Notes: generated from the sequence alone by a model not told the origin. A stretch of DNA of 19,426 bases from CAYJIX01 sp964370375 (GCA_964370375.1 CAYJIX010000046.1:1-19426); one strand, 5' to 3'. Shown: positions 1-6,916, counted from the stretch's first letter. Made by a program: numbers and translations.

Positions 1-2
1 GC

Positions 3-584
3 ATGGATACTAAAGACCTTAATGCGGTGATTGCCTTTATGCAACGCGCAGAAAACTTAAAAAACACCATACGTTCTGCCCACACCTCAACAGGGCGTGA
101 CGAAAGCTGCGCCGAACACAGCTGGCGGCTTTGCCTGCTTGCGCTTGTGCTTGTGCATGAATACCAAGGCGCAGACCCTGCCAAGGTGCTGTCTTTCGCA
201 ATAATACACGACCTTGCAGAAGCTGTATGCGGTGATACTCCGGCTATTTATCAAGAAAATACAGAGGATAAAGCCCTAAAAGAGCACAAAGTCATACAAG
301 AACTATGCGCCTGTTTGCCATTAAATGTGCGCGATCACATGCTTGCATTGTGGGAAGAGTACGAAAAAGGGGAAAGCCTTGAGGCCAAACTTGTCAAAGG
401 GCTTGATAAATTGGAAACCATCATGCAGCACAATCAGGGAAAGAATCCGACAAATTTTGACTACGCTTTTAACCTTGAATACGGCCGCAAATACACTGAA
501 AAACTTCCCTTATTGCGGCAACTGCGCGACCTCATTGACAACACAACCAAACAACGTTGCCAAGAACAAAAGGTAGAGCAATAA
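3..584 (+). CDS. HD-domain protein, YfbR/HDDC2-like 5'-deoxynucleotidase
   Basis: Seen: a 193-residue soluble protein with the HD-superfamily metal-binding pattern: H39 (in EHSWR), H69-D70 (in IIHDLAEA), E73, D78 (in GDTPA) and a distal D135 (in GLDKLE). Order and spacing match the HD_3 group that includes E. coli YfbR and human HDDC2. Known for the family: metal-dependent hydrolysis of deoxynucleoside 5'-monophosphates in the cytoplasm. The specific substrate here is inferred. The ATG at base 3 gives a normal family length, but it lies at the window edge, so neither a ribosome-binding site nor an upstream in-frame start can be judged. The gene converges on the rarD-like gene with a 34-base gap in which I see no convincing terminator. 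Family membership is fairly sure; substrate is not. Confidence 0.8.
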   Translation: MDTKDLNAVIAFMQRAENLKNTIRSAHTSTGRDESCAEHSWRLCLLALVLVHEYQGADPAKVLSFAIIHDLAEAVCGDTPAIYQENTEDKALKEHKVIQELCACLPLNVRDHMLALWEEYEKGESLEAKLVKGLDKLETIMQHNQGKNPTNFDYAFNLEYGRKYTEKLPLLRQLRDLIDNTTKQRCQEQKVEQ

Positions 585-618
585 AGGCAGCACAAGAATC
601 GTCGTTCTACGCGTTCTT

Positions 619-1551
619 CTATTCCGCCTCTTCAGATGGTTTGGGCAAAGGGAGCATGCGCCATTGGCGCATACTGCACCACGTGTACACAAAAAGCCCA
701 ACCCAGATAAAGCCAAGGGTCACGGCAGTGGCCGTTGTAAAGGTTTCACCAAAAATATATATGCCTACAAAAAGGCTGATTGAAGGGGAAATATACTGTA
801 AAAGTCCGGTATTGGCCAAGGAAAGATGCCTGCTTGCATAGATAAATAGTAAAAGAGGCACAGTCGTCACAAGGCCGGACCCCATAAGCAACAACTGCGT
901 GCCAAAGCTATAATCAAAAAACAATACGCCCCCAGAAAAACCTTGCCAAACAAGCCATGCGACAGCCAAAGGGCAAAGCAACAAGGTTTCTAAAAACAGA
1001 CCAGGGATAGATTCCACAGCCACAGTTTTACGCCAAAAGCCGTACATGGCAAAAAAGCTTGAAAGCACAAGCGCAATCCAAGGCACCTGTCCATAGCCCA
1101 CAACACTCCAAAGCACACCAACCATTGCAATGGCAATGGCCAAAAACTGTAAACGGGTAAGGCGTTCTTTAAGCAACACCCTACCAACCAACACAGACAT
1201 GAGCGGCGTGATAAAATTGCCAAGGCTTGCTTCTATCACACGATTATGCGTCACAGCCCAAATAAAAATGAGCCATGTAGTAGAAAGTGTTACAGCTGAA
1301 ACAAACAAACGCAGCATGACCGAAGGATTGACAATGGCAACACGCACTTCCCCCCAACGATGTGCTATCCCTGTAAAACATATAAGCGTAATCACTGACC
1401 AAAAGGTGCGGTAGGCAACAACGTCAACAGAATGTACATGGGCTAAGGTTTTCCAATAAAGCACAAGGCTACCCCAAATAATAAACGCCGATATGCCGGC
1501 TATTAAGCCTATGGTAGACTCTGATCGTGGCATAAAACGAGACAGCAACAT
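619..1551 (-). CDS. rarD: RarD-type EamA/DMT superfamily permease
   Basis: Seen: a 310-residue, very hydrophobic protein with about ten membrane segments and the start of the RarD subfamily (GLIAGISAFIIWGS, then LYWKTLAHVHSVDVVAYR). The C-terminus is a short charged tail (PKPSEEAE). Known: RarD proteins belong to the drug/metabolite transporter superfamily and sit in the inner membrane; their natural substrate is generally undefined, and E. coli RarD was named from chloramphenicol sensitivity. Start choice: the frame opens at a TTG (1572), but the ATG at 1551 has AAGGA about six bases upstream and begins close to the conserved region, so I use it. It lies downstream of tRNA-Leu on the same strand but behind that tRNA's terminator, so it is probably transcribed on its own. 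Confidence 0.85.
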   Translation of the reverse strand: MLLSRFMPRSESTIGLIAGISAFIIWGSLVLYWKTLAHVHSVDVVAYRTFWSVITLICFTGIAHRWGEVRVAIVNPSVMLRLFVSAVTLSTTWLIFIWAVTHNRVIEASLGNFITPLMSVLVGRVLLKERLTRLQFLAIAIAMVGVLWSVVGYGQVPWIALVLSSFFAMYGFWRKTVAVESIPGLFLETLLLCPLAVAWLVWQGFSGGVLFFDYSFGTQLLLMGSGLVTTVPLLLFIYASRHLSLANTGLLQYISPSISLFVGIYIFGETFTTATAVTLGFIWVGLFVYTWCSMRQWRMLPLPKPSEEAE

Positions 1552-1586
1552 GTTTTTTCCTTGAACTATCAATGCAAAAATTGTAT

Positions 1587-1655
1587 AAAAGCATCTACAG
1601 ATTTACAAGTAAGTATTCTTTATACTTAACAAAATTCACAGATGCTTTTTTTATA
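1587..1655. other. Inverted repeat in the rarD leader
   Basis: Arms AAAAGCATCT (1587-1596) and AGATGCTTTT (1640-1649) pair over 10 bp. The 43-base loop contains a further 6-bp hairpin (AAGTAT 1611-1616 with ATACTT 1622-1627). On the plus strand the right arm runs into seven T residues; on the minus strand, the direction of rarD, it is followed by TTTT. It lies just upstream of rarD. It could be a leader hairpin or attenuator, or a terminator for minus-strand transcription from tRNA-Leu; the sequence does not decide. Confidence 0.4.
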
Positions 1656-1680
1656 ACGTATGCCTTTTACAAATCAATAG

Positions 1681-1716
1681 AAAAATGCTGAAAAACACGA
1701 ACGGTTTTTCAGCATT
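1681..1716 (-). terminator. Intrinsic terminator after tRNA-Leu
   Basis: A perfect 12-bp stem (AATGCTGAAAAA 1684-1695 with TTTTTCAGCATT 1705-1716) closes a 9-base loop. Read on the minus strand, the stem runs into TTTTTC, so it works in the direction of tRNA-Leu and separates it from rarD. On the plus strand the stem is not followed by T residues. Confidence 0.75.
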
Positions 1717-1744
1717 GAGTTTATAGAAAACATTTTTTTATATC

Positions 1745-1828
1745 TGGTGCGAGGGGCGGGAGTTGAACCCGCACGGATAAACCGCTGGACCCTAAACCCA
1801 GTGCGTCTGCCAATTTCGCCACCCTCGC
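1745..1828 (-). tRNA. tRNA-Leu (anticodon UAG)
   Basis: The 84-base minus-strand sequence folds as a class II tRNA. Acceptor GCGAGGG pairs with CCCTCGC, the discriminator is A and the CCA is encoded. The D arm is GGCGAAATTGGCAGACGC. The anticodon stem CTGGG/TCCAG encloses loop TTTAGGG with anticodon TAG. A long variable arm has a CGG/CCG stem, and the T arm is GCGGG-TTCAACT-CCCGC. It reads CUN-family leucine codons, chiefly CUA. A weak sigma-70-like pair (TTGCGT, 17 bases, TATGTT on the minus strand, 1865-1837) lies just upstream. The short frame translating across this region is a product of the tRNA sequence. Confidence 0.97.
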
Positions 1829-2155
1829 ACAAAAAAAACATACACAAAATACCTGCCCTACGCAAGAGAAGATGGGCTTTTTTTCATATTTTTTTGTAAA
1901 CTTTTGGCATTTTCTTTATGGCATAGTCTTTTGCTTTACGCGTAAAAACGTTATTATTAACACAACACAGCAGCACAATGCTATCCTATACAGACTCCAT
2001 AAATAGTTGATGCTGAAAAACGCATTCCCATGCTTGGTTTTTGGCAATTTTTCTAGGCTATATTTTACACATTAAATGTTCTATTACAAATAGTTGTATA
2101 GTTTTCAGTGTCGACTAAATACACGCACAAACATATTGCGCATATAAAGAGTACC
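1829..2155. other. Intergenic region between tRNA-Leu and ispE
   Basis: This AT-rich spacer of about 330 bases holds no credible gene. It contains a perfect 12-bp palindrome TTTACGCGTAAA (1935-1946), followed closely by the near-palindrome GTTATTATTAAC. A 12-base copy (ATGCTGAAAAAC, 2010-2021) of the left arm of the tRNA-Leu terminator is also present. Promoters for the divergent tRNA-Leu and ispE must lie here; TATATT near 2059 and TATAGT near 2097 are possible -10 boxes for ispE, but neither has a good -35 partner. Confidence 0.5.
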
Positions 2156-3109
2156 ATGCCCATGCCAACAGCCTCATTATGGAATGACAACGACCCCATA
2201 CGCATCACAACAGGATGCAAAATCAATCTTTTTTTACGCATTGTGGGGATTTGCAACGCCCCTCCCTATAAGGGATGGCACGAGCTTGACACCATATTTT
2301 TGCCACTGCCTGAACCGTATGACACGCTCCTATTACGCCCTCATCATGGTCTGGGGTTGCACATTGACTGTGCAGAAAAAGCCATCGACCCAAGGAACAA
2401 CACCCTTACAAAAGCCTATGAAAGCTACGCAAAAGCCACTGGATTTAGCCCCTCTTTGCACATAGAGCTCATAAAAGGCATTCCTCACGGGGCAGGACTT
2501 GGCGGAGGCAGCGCAGATGCAGCCGCGCTACTTGGCTGGCTTAATGCCGCAGCGCCAAAGCCTTTATCAAAAGCAGATTTGCAAAAATTGGCAGTAGATG
2601 TTGGAGCGGATGTGCCCTTTTTTCTTCTAAACACACCCTGCCATGCAACAGGGCTTGGACAAAACCTTGTACCTGTAGAGCTTTCATGGTTGCAAGGGCT
2701 TTACCTTGTGCTTGCCTGCCCAAATTGTAAGGTTTCTACACCATGGGCTTATGGGGCCTATGACGAGGCCATGGGGATTGGTGGATCCTTGGATACAGAA
2801 AAAGATGACAGAGTTTTCACAAAAAACTTGACAGAACGCAATCAATGGGCTATCTCATTTTTCGTTCCTGAGCAGGATTGGATGTGGATTGAAAACTCCT
2901 TTGAAAAAGTGGTTTTTTACCGGCATCCAGAGCTTGCCAAGTACAAGGCGATTCTGTTACAAGGTAAGGCAGTGGCAGCAAGCATGACAGGGAGCGGTTC
3001 AGCATTGTTTGGACTGTTTAGATCTGAACATGACGCAAACTGCGCTGCACAAGCCTTACAAGATCGCGGGGTGGCTACATATTGTCACCTGTTTACAACG
3101 GCTCGTTAG
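2156..3109 (+). CDS. ispE: 4-diphosphocytidyl-2-C-methyl-D-erythritol kinase
   Basis: Role (known): ATP-dependent phosphorylation of the 2-hydroxyl of CDP-methylerythritol in the cytoplasmic MEP/DOXP pathway for isopentenyl diphosphate. Seen: GHMP-kinase architecture with K22 in GCKINLFL, the glycine-rich ATP loop PHGAGLGGGSADAA (110-123), D152 in VGADVPFF at the catalytic aspartate position, and the C-terminal motif MTGSGSALFG. Length is 317 residues, slightly longer than the usual 280-300, partly from an N-terminal extension before RITTGCK. Start choice: the frame opens at GTG 2108 with no ribosome-binding site; ATG 2156 has AAAGAG four bases upstream, and ATG 2162 uses the same site at better spacing. 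The stop lies 13 bases before tRNA-Gln, so the two are probably co-transcribed. The isoprenoid link to the polyprenyl synthase at 10351 is pathway-level only. Confidence 0.92.
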   Translation: MPMPTASLWNDNDPIRITTGCKINLFLRIVGICNAPPYKGWHELDTIFLPLPEPYDTLLLRPHHGLGLHIDCAEKAIDPRNNTLTKAYESYAKATGFSPSLHIELIKGIPHGAGLGGGSADAAALLGWLNAAAPKPLSKADLQKLAVDVGADVPFFLLNTPCHATGLGQNLVPVELSWLQGLYLVLACPNCKVSTPWAYGAYDEAMGIGGSLDTEKDDRVFTKNLTERNQWAISFFVPEQDWMWIENSFEKVVFYRHPELAKYKAILLQGKAVAASMTGSGSALFGLFRSEHDANCAAQALQDRGVATYCHLFTTAR

Positions 3110-3122
3110 GGAGTCATCATGC

Positions 3123-3198
3123 TGGGGTGTCGCCAAGTCGGTAAGGCAACGGGTTTTGGTCCCGTCATTCGAGGGTTCGAGTCCTTCCGCCCCAGCCA
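3123..3198 (+). tRNA. tRNA-Gln (anticodon UUG)
   Basis: A 76-base class I tRNA with acceptor TGGGGTG paired to CGCCCCA (one wobble), discriminator G and an encoded CCA. The anticodon stem ACGGG/CCCGT encloses loop TTTTGGT with anticodon TTG, and the T arm carries GGTTCGAGTCC. The initial T-A acceptor pair is typical of tRNA-Gln. It lies immediately after ispE and a run of T residues (3199-3207) follows the CCA end. A short frame reading through it is an artefact. Confidence 0.97.
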
Positions 3199-3261
3199 TT
3201 TTTTTTCAAAAAAATGACTGCATGGCCAGCATACATAATGACTGAGCGCGATTTGAAAAAT

Positions 3262-3289
3262 GCGACAGTGTATGGCAGCCTGCTACAAT
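3262..3289 (+). promoter_or_regulatory. Candidate distal promoter for prs
   Basis: GCGACA (3262-3267), 16 bases, TACAAT (3284-3289) resembles a sigma-70 -35/-10 pair, strongest in the -10. Transcription would start near 3296, directly before the hairpin at 3298-3328. The call rests on motif matching alone. Confidence 0.35.
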
Positions 3290-3297
3290 GTGTCTGA

Positions 3298-3339
3298 GCC
3301 GTTTGCTCCAGGTTGGTAGTAAAACGGCATTCCTTTTTT
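3298..3339 (+). terminator. Candidate terminator or attenuator upstream of prs
   Basis: GCCGTTT (3298-3304) and AAACGGC (3322-3328) form a 7-bp stem with a 17-base loop, followed after five bases by six T residues (3334-3339). It could end transcripts from ispE/tRNA-Gln or attenuate transcripts starting at the distal prs promoter. The stem is short and the T-run is offset, so confidence is moderate. Confidence 0.45.
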
Positions 3340-3380
3340 CAAAGGCACACGCATTAACCTATTTTTCACGTTTTTAGTAA

Positions 3381-3409
3381 TTGAACATAGTTTTTTTAGT
3401 TTATATACG
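3381..3409 (+). promoter_or_regulatory. Candidate proximal promoter for prs
   Basis: TTGAAC (3381-3386) is followed after 15 bases by TATATA (3402-3407), or after 17 by TATACG (3404-3409), about 50 bases upstream of the prs start and in AT-rich DNA. Downstream of the hairpin at 3298-3328, it would bypass any attenuation there. Confidence 0.4.
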
Positions 3410-3458
3410 TCTTCAGCCTACTCATATGGACTTTTCAACAAGGTGAAAAAGGCTTTTC

Positions 3459-4394
3459 ATGTACGGCGATCTAAAAATTCTGACAGGAACTGCCAACGCT
3501 CCTTTAGCGCAGGCTATTTGTGACCACTTAGGCTGCCAGCTTACCCCTGCCATGTGCGAAACGTTTAGCGATGGCGAAAATCGCGTTGAAATCAGCAGTA
3601 GCGTCCGTAACGATGACGTGTTTGTGGTACAACCAACGTGCGAGCCGGTCGATTTTAACCTCATGCAGCTGTGCCTTATGCTTGACGCGCTTAAACGTGC
3701 CTCTGCCAGCCGCATTACCGCTGTGATTCCTTATTACGGCTATGCTAGGCAAGACCGCAAAGTAAGCCCCAGGGCCCCTATCAGTGCCAAACTTGTGGCT
3801 GACTTTATTTCTGTTGCCGGAGCAAACCGCGTGGTCACAGTGGATTTGCATGCAGGTCAAATTCAGGGCTTTTTCAACTGCCCTGTGGACAATCTTTTTG
3901 CATCACGCGTGCTTATTGATCCCATTTCAGAATTTAAAGGCAACGTAACCGTTGTTTCGCCTGATGCAGGCGGTGTTGAACGCGCCAGAGCCTATGCCAA
4001 GCGCATTGACGCCCCCTTAGCCATTATTGACAAACGTCGTGATCGTCCCAATCAAGCCTCTGCAACCCATGTCATAGGCGATGTGGAAGGCAGAATTGCT
4101 GTGCTTGTGGATGACATTATCGATACGGCAGGTACTATTTGCGCTGCTGCCGAAGTGCTGCAACGTGAAGGCGCAAAGGAAGTCTACGCCTGTGCTACCC
4201 ACGGGGTGCTTTCCGGGCCTGCCATTGAGCGATTGAACAATTCGGTATTCACTAAAGTAATAGTAACCGACACCCTAAACTGCACGTTCAAAAAAAGCAC
4301 GTGCTCCAAACTGGAGGTTGTTTCTGTGGCCAGCCTGCTTGCTAAAACGATCCATAATATTCATACAGGATCGTCTGTGAGTGCGCTTTTCTAG
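3459..4394 (+). CDS. prs: Ribose-phosphate pyrophosphokinase (PRPP synthetase)
   Basis: Role (known): transfers pyrophosphate from ATP to ribose 5-phosphate to make PRPP, the precursor for purines, pyrimidines, NAD, His and Trp; a cytoplasmic, usually hexameric enzyme. Seen: full-length 311-residue class I protein with the N-terminal start LKILTGTANAPLA, the ATP-binding stretch YYGYARQDRK followed by PRAPISAKLVA, VDLHAGQIQGFF, the flexible loop KRRDRPN, and the PRPP-binding loop VLVDDIIDTAGT. Start: ATG 3459 with AAGG six bases upstream. The gene sits between tRNA-Gln and rplY, an arrangement I recall from Desulfovibrio. Its leader of about 260 bases has two candidate promoters and a hairpin. 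The product supplies PRPP for the pathway that uses PurL (11327-14305). Confidence 0.96.
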   Translation: MYGDLKILTGTANAPLAQAICDHLGCQLTPAMCETFSDGENRVEISSSVRNDDVFVVQPTCEPVDFNLMQLCLMLDALKRASASRITAVIPYYGYARQDRKVSPRAPISAKLVADFISVAGANRVVTVDLHAGQIQGFFNCPVDNLFASRVLIDPISEFKGNVTVVSPDAGGVERARAYAKRIDAPLAIIDKRRDRPNQASATHVIGDVEGRIAVLVDDIIDTAGTICAAAEVLQREGAKEVYACATHGVLSGPAIERLNNSVFTKVIVTDTLNCTFKKSTCSKLEVVSVASLLAKTIHNIHTGSSVSALF

Positions 4395-4400
4395 GGTAGA

Positions 4401-4429
4401 TTTTCAAAAAAGCGTGTTGCTTTTGAAAA
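4401..4429 (+). other. Hairpin between prs and rplY
   Basis: TTTTCAAAA (4401-4409) and TTTTGAAAA (4421-4429) pair perfectly over 9 bp; an inner GC pair can extend the stem with a two-A bulge. There is no T-run after it, so it is not a standard intrinsic terminator. It may be a processing or stabilising structure between the two coding regions. Confidence 0.4.
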
Positions 4430-4459
4430 ACACCCAACAGAAACCATGCATACTTTTTT

Positions 4460-4478
4460 CCACGGTATTTCCCCGTGG
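4460..4478 (+). other. Short hairpin in the rplY leader
   Basis: CCACGG (4460-4465) and CCGTGG (4473-4478) form a 6-bp stem with a 7-base loop, ending 18 bases before the strong AAGGAG ribosome-binding site of rplY. It could be part of a translational control element; nothing in the sequence proves that. Confidence 0.35.
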
Positions 4479-4510
4479 GCACCACATTTTGTTTTCAAGG
4501 AGATCATCCC

Positions 4511-5101
4511 ATGGCTGAACGTAAAATCCTCAGTGCCGAACCTCGTGAAGGCTTTGGCAAAGGCCCCAACCGTCGTCTGCGTCAACAGCAGATCGTGCCT
4601 GCCGTTTTTTATACGGCTACCGGCGAAAACATTCCTTTACAAATACCTGCCTCTGCGCTGACAAAAACCTATGCAGCAGTAGGACGCACAACAGTGTTTG
4701 ATTTGGAAGTTCCCGGAAAAGGCACCTTCCCCACACTGATGTGGGCCATCCAGCGTGACCCCTGCAAGGGCGTGTTCACCCATGTAGACCTTTACGGTGT
4801 TGACCTTGAAAAAGAAATTAAAATCACAGTACCCCTTGAATTTACCGGCGTTGCCCGTGGTACCAAGGTGGGCGGTAAGCTTGAAACCTACCGTGAAAAA
4901 GTTGCGTTGGTATCCAAACCTTTGGACATGCCTTCCAAAATCGTGATCGACATTTCCGACATGGATATCGGCAAAACCATCCAAGTGGCTGACCTTGATT
5001 TACCTCAAGGTGTTGCCGCTTCCTATGATGTGAACTATGCCATCATTTCGGTTATTGCCCCAGGCGGCGCAGCATCTAGCGAAGAAGAAGCAACAGCCTA
5101 A
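4511..5101 (+). CDS. rplY: 50S ribosomal protein L25 / general stress protein Ctc
   Basis: Role (known): binds 5S rRNA in the large ribosomal subunit; the long two-domain form is called TL5 or Ctc. Seen: 196 residues with an N-terminal L25 domain (about 5-92, with GFGKGPNRRLRQQQIVPAV and the HVDLYGV stretch) and a C-terminal beta domain (about 100-185, with VPLEFTGVARGTKVGG and DIGKTIQVADLDLP). It ends in an acidic tail (SSEEEATA). Start: the frame extends to a GTG at 4475, but ATG 4511 is preceded by AAGGAG at 8-base spacing and gives the normal N-terminus, so I am confident of it. It lies 116 bases after prs and is followed by a strong terminator, so prs-rplY is probably one transcription unit. 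Confidence 0.95.
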   Translation: MAERKILSAEPREGFGKGPNRRLRQQQIVPAVFYTATGENIPLQIPASALTKTYAAVGRTTVFDLEVPGKGTFPTLMWAIQRDPCKGVFTHVDLYGVDLEKEIKITVPLEFTGVARGTKVGGKLETYREKVALVSKPLDMPSKIVIDISDMDIGKTIQVADLDLPQGVAASYDVNYAIISVIAPGGAASSEEEATA

Positions 5102-5145
5102 GCAGCATACAACTGACTTTTGATAGTTTGTTTGCACATAATTTC

Positions 5146-5194
5146 ATGCGCTTTTGGAGGACAACTTCCTCCAAAAGCGCATCTGTCTATTTTA
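5146..5194 (+). terminator. Intrinsic terminator after rplY
   Basis: A perfect 15-bp stem (5146-5160 with 5168-5182, core GCGCTTTTGGAGG) closes a 7-base loop. It is followed by the T-rich but interrupted tract CTGTCTATTTTA. The stem is one of the strongest in the window and lies 45 bases after the rplY stop. Confidence 0.75.
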
Positions 5195-5465
5195 TCCTAA
5201 AAACGCATGCTCATGCCTTTTTCAAGGCTCCTGCACAAGTGCATATCAATGTAAACATGCATTTACTGCAAAAGCACAAAAATAAAAACAAAAACAATTG
5301 TGCAGGACTCTCTTTTCAGGCTATCTCCAGCTACTCACCTTTTGAGGGCTACAAAAGCATATTCCGCCTTTTTTTGCATAGCAAAAACACTTCCAATAGC
5401 CGTTACAATAGAGTACCTTTGCCTAAACATTCATTTTTTCCGCTTTCTCGTGTAAGGAAAACGCC
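5183..5465. other. Intergenic region with nested inverted repeats
   Basis: About 280 bases between the rplY terminator and the next gene. An outer perfect 10-bp pair, TCCTGCACAA (5229-5238) with TTGTGCAGGA (5298-5307), encloses GTGC/GCAC (5239-5242 with 5274-5277), and inside that a GTAAA/TTTAC hairpin. A frame open across the region has poor composition and runs into the signal peptide of the next gene, so I do not count it as coding. A promoter for the gene at 5466 should be here but none stands out. Confidence 0.45.
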
Positions 5466-6080
5466 ATGCGTAAAATATATAGCTCTATCTTGATACTTGT
5501 GGCACTGTTTGTTTACGCGTGCCCTTCTTTGGCAGAACCGACCGACCTTAAAGCGTGGGATCGGCTACGTTTTGGCATGAACCAGGCAGAAGTCAGTGCC
5601 ATTTTAGGCCACATGGTGATTGTGCTGGACAACGGCGGGCGTTTTACCCATGAAATTGATGGAACGTACAGGGGCTATAGGCTCTCGTTTAGCTTTGGCC
5701 CTTCAGGGCTTGAGAGGGTGCTGCTCAGAGATCCGGCAGGAGAAGGGCTTGCCAGCCGCTTTATATTACTGGAAGAGCGGCTTATCCTCAATTACGGCGC
5801 GCCGTTTAGGGATGAAACACGTTCCAATGCTGTGCGTACCCAGTCTTGGATTACACCGTCTACACTTGTTCAGTTGCTTTACAGGCCGGCAGCGCAAGGG
5901 CTGAACAACCAAAGGATACAAAATAGGTTGGCTTCATTGGCACCATTGCTATCGTCAGAAAATCCGGAAGAGCCAAAAGGGAACGAAACACCGCAAATCC
6001 CCGCTGAACAACAAGGGCAAGAAGGGCTTTTGCATGTCATGTATGTGTGGCGTAACGCGCCTAACTTTAAGAATTTTTAG
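5466..6080 (+). CDS. Exported protein of unknown function, possible BamE/SmpA-like fold
   Basis: Seen: a 204-residue protein with an N-terminal signal peptide (hydrophobic core ILILVALFVYA). Cleavage probably follows SLA (about residue 23); the cysteine at residue 19, after VYA, gives a poor lipobox, so a lipoprotein is less likely. The mature start, WDRLRFGMNQAEVSAILG, resembles the first helix-turn of small BamE-like periplasmic modules, followed by beta-rich sequence (RFTHEIDGTYRGYRLSFSF). Residues about 155-185 are polar, rich in Pro, Gln and Glu, and probably disordered. Start: ATG with AAGGA at 7-base spacing. Its last 14 bases overlap the 3' end of pth on the opposite strand. I do not recognise a named family; an envelope location is the only firm inference. 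Confidence 0.75.
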   Translation: MRKIYSSILILVALFVYACPSLAEPTDLKAWDRLRFGMNQAEVSAILGHMVIVLDNGGRFTHEIDGTYRGYRLSFSFGPSGLERVLLRDPAGEGLASRFILLEERLILNYGAPFRDETRSNAVRTQSWITPSTLVQLLYRPAAQGLNNQRIQNRLASLAPLLSSENPEEPKGNETPQIPAEQQGQEGLLHVMYVWRNAPNFKNF

Positions 6081-6684
6081 CCGCAGATTCAGGCTCGTCC
6101 TTATAGCTGTTGGCTGTTTGAATGGCGCGGCGTGTATCGCCTTGTGCCCAAAGCTTGACCACATCGCATAATGTAGGCACAAGCTTTGTAAATTGTGCCT
6201 GTTCCTGCCCATCCATCCTTCCCAATACCCAATTGACCATAGTTCCTTCGTATGGCGAGCGCCCAACACCTATGCGCAACCGCCAAAAATCAGGCGTGCC
6301 AAAACGCTGAGTGATGGATTTTAACCCGTTGTGCCCGGCATTACCGCCGCCAAGTTTGCACTTCATGCGTCCCGGGGCAATGTCTACCTCATCGTGCAGC
6401 ACAAGAACTTCTTTTGGCTCAATTTTGTACCACGCAGCCAAAGGCTGCACACATTCCCCTGAAAGATTCATAAAAGTCAAGGGCTTTACAAAAATCCAAG
6501 GATCAGCAAGGCCGGGCAAATAGCCTTGCCATGCCTCACCTTTGAACGAATTTTTTCCTAAAGGTGTGATTCTTGAAGAATGCTCAAGCAGGGCATCTAT
6601 AGCTAAAAAACCTATATTATGCCGCGTTAAGGCGTACTCGGGCCCCGGATTTCCAAGCCCTACAATAAGACCTGCTATACTCAT
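6067..6684 (-). CDS. pth: Peptidyl-tRNA hydrolase
   Basis: Role (known): cytoplasmic esterase that cleaves peptidyl-tRNA released from stalled ribosomes. Seen: 205 residues with the signature GLGNPGPEYALTRHNIGF, and all the expected functional positions: N12, catalytic H22, N73 (in FMNLSG), D98 (in HDEVDIAPG) and N119 (in GGGNAGHNGLKS). Start: ATG 6684 with AGGA eight bases upstream. The C-terminal tail (about 190-205) is polar and slightly longer than usual. In Desulfovibrio genomes I recall, pth follows rplY in the same direction; here it is on the opposite strand and separated by the exported protein gene at 5466, suggesting a local rearrangement. It is divergent from the TRAP operon. Confidence 0.95.
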   Translation of the reverse strand: MSIAGLIVGLGNPGPEYALTRHNIGFLAIDALLEHSSRITPLGKNSFKGEAWQGYLPGLADPWIFVKPLTFMNLSGECVQPLAAWYKIEPKEVLVLHDEVDIAPGRMKCKLGGGNAGHNGLKSITQRFGTPDFWRLRIGVGRSPYEGTMVNWVLGRMDGQEQAQFTKLVPTLCDVVKLWAQGDTRRAIQTANSYKDEPESAAKNS

Positions 6685-6916
6685 AATGATATTCCTGTAT
6701 TACAAAAAAGGAGCTTGTATGGTTGCATGCTTTTGGCAAGTATGTTACACGTTTTTCTATACCAAATAGTATAAAAGGATTACCATCTTATTGCCACCTG
6801 TCTATGCGGTTTCTACTTTTACCGCAAGATATGTACAAGCAGAGGCATATTTACCTAATCGTGCCCGAGACCAGTGTCAACCAGTTTTTTGTATTCAACC
6901 TCCCGAGGAAGGAATC
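6685..6916. promoter_or_regulatory. Divergent promoter region between pth and dctQ
   Basis: These 232 bases separate pth (minus) from the TRAP operon (plus) and must carry both promoters. Visible: TTGGCA (6733-6738) as a possible -35, with AT-rich -10-like DNA at 6756-6763. An inverted repeat TATAC-N6-GTATA (6758-6773) sits on that -10 region and could be an operator. A 6-bp hairpin TGCGGT/ACCGCA (6805-6810 with 6821-6826) would lie in the dctQ leader. No sigma-54 -24/-12 pair is seen. Confidence 0.4.

Noticed and set aside
1674..1865. 63-residue minus-strand open frame
   Set aside because: It is a translation through tRNA-Leu and its terminator (the peptide GEIGRRTG...GSTPAPR is characteristic of translated tRNA).
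3009..3245. 78-residue plus-strand open frame
   Set aside because: It begins inside ispE in another frame and runs through tRNA-Gln; the residues GSSPSAP come from the tRNA T arm.
4475..4510. Extended N-terminus of rplY from GTG 4475
   Set aside because: ATG 4511 has an excellent AAGGAG and matches the family start; the extension covers the leader hairpin and ribosome-binding site.
5128..5493. 121-residue plus-strand open frame after rplY
   Set aside because: It crosses the rplY terminator and overlaps the signal-peptide start of the gene at 5466; composition is that of A-rich noncoding DNA and there is no ribosome-binding site.
6791..6916. Extended N-terminus of dctQ from TTG 6791
   Set aside because: The extra 42 residues are not DctQ-like, and the region looks like a leader with its own hairpin and a ribosome-binding site before ATG 6917.
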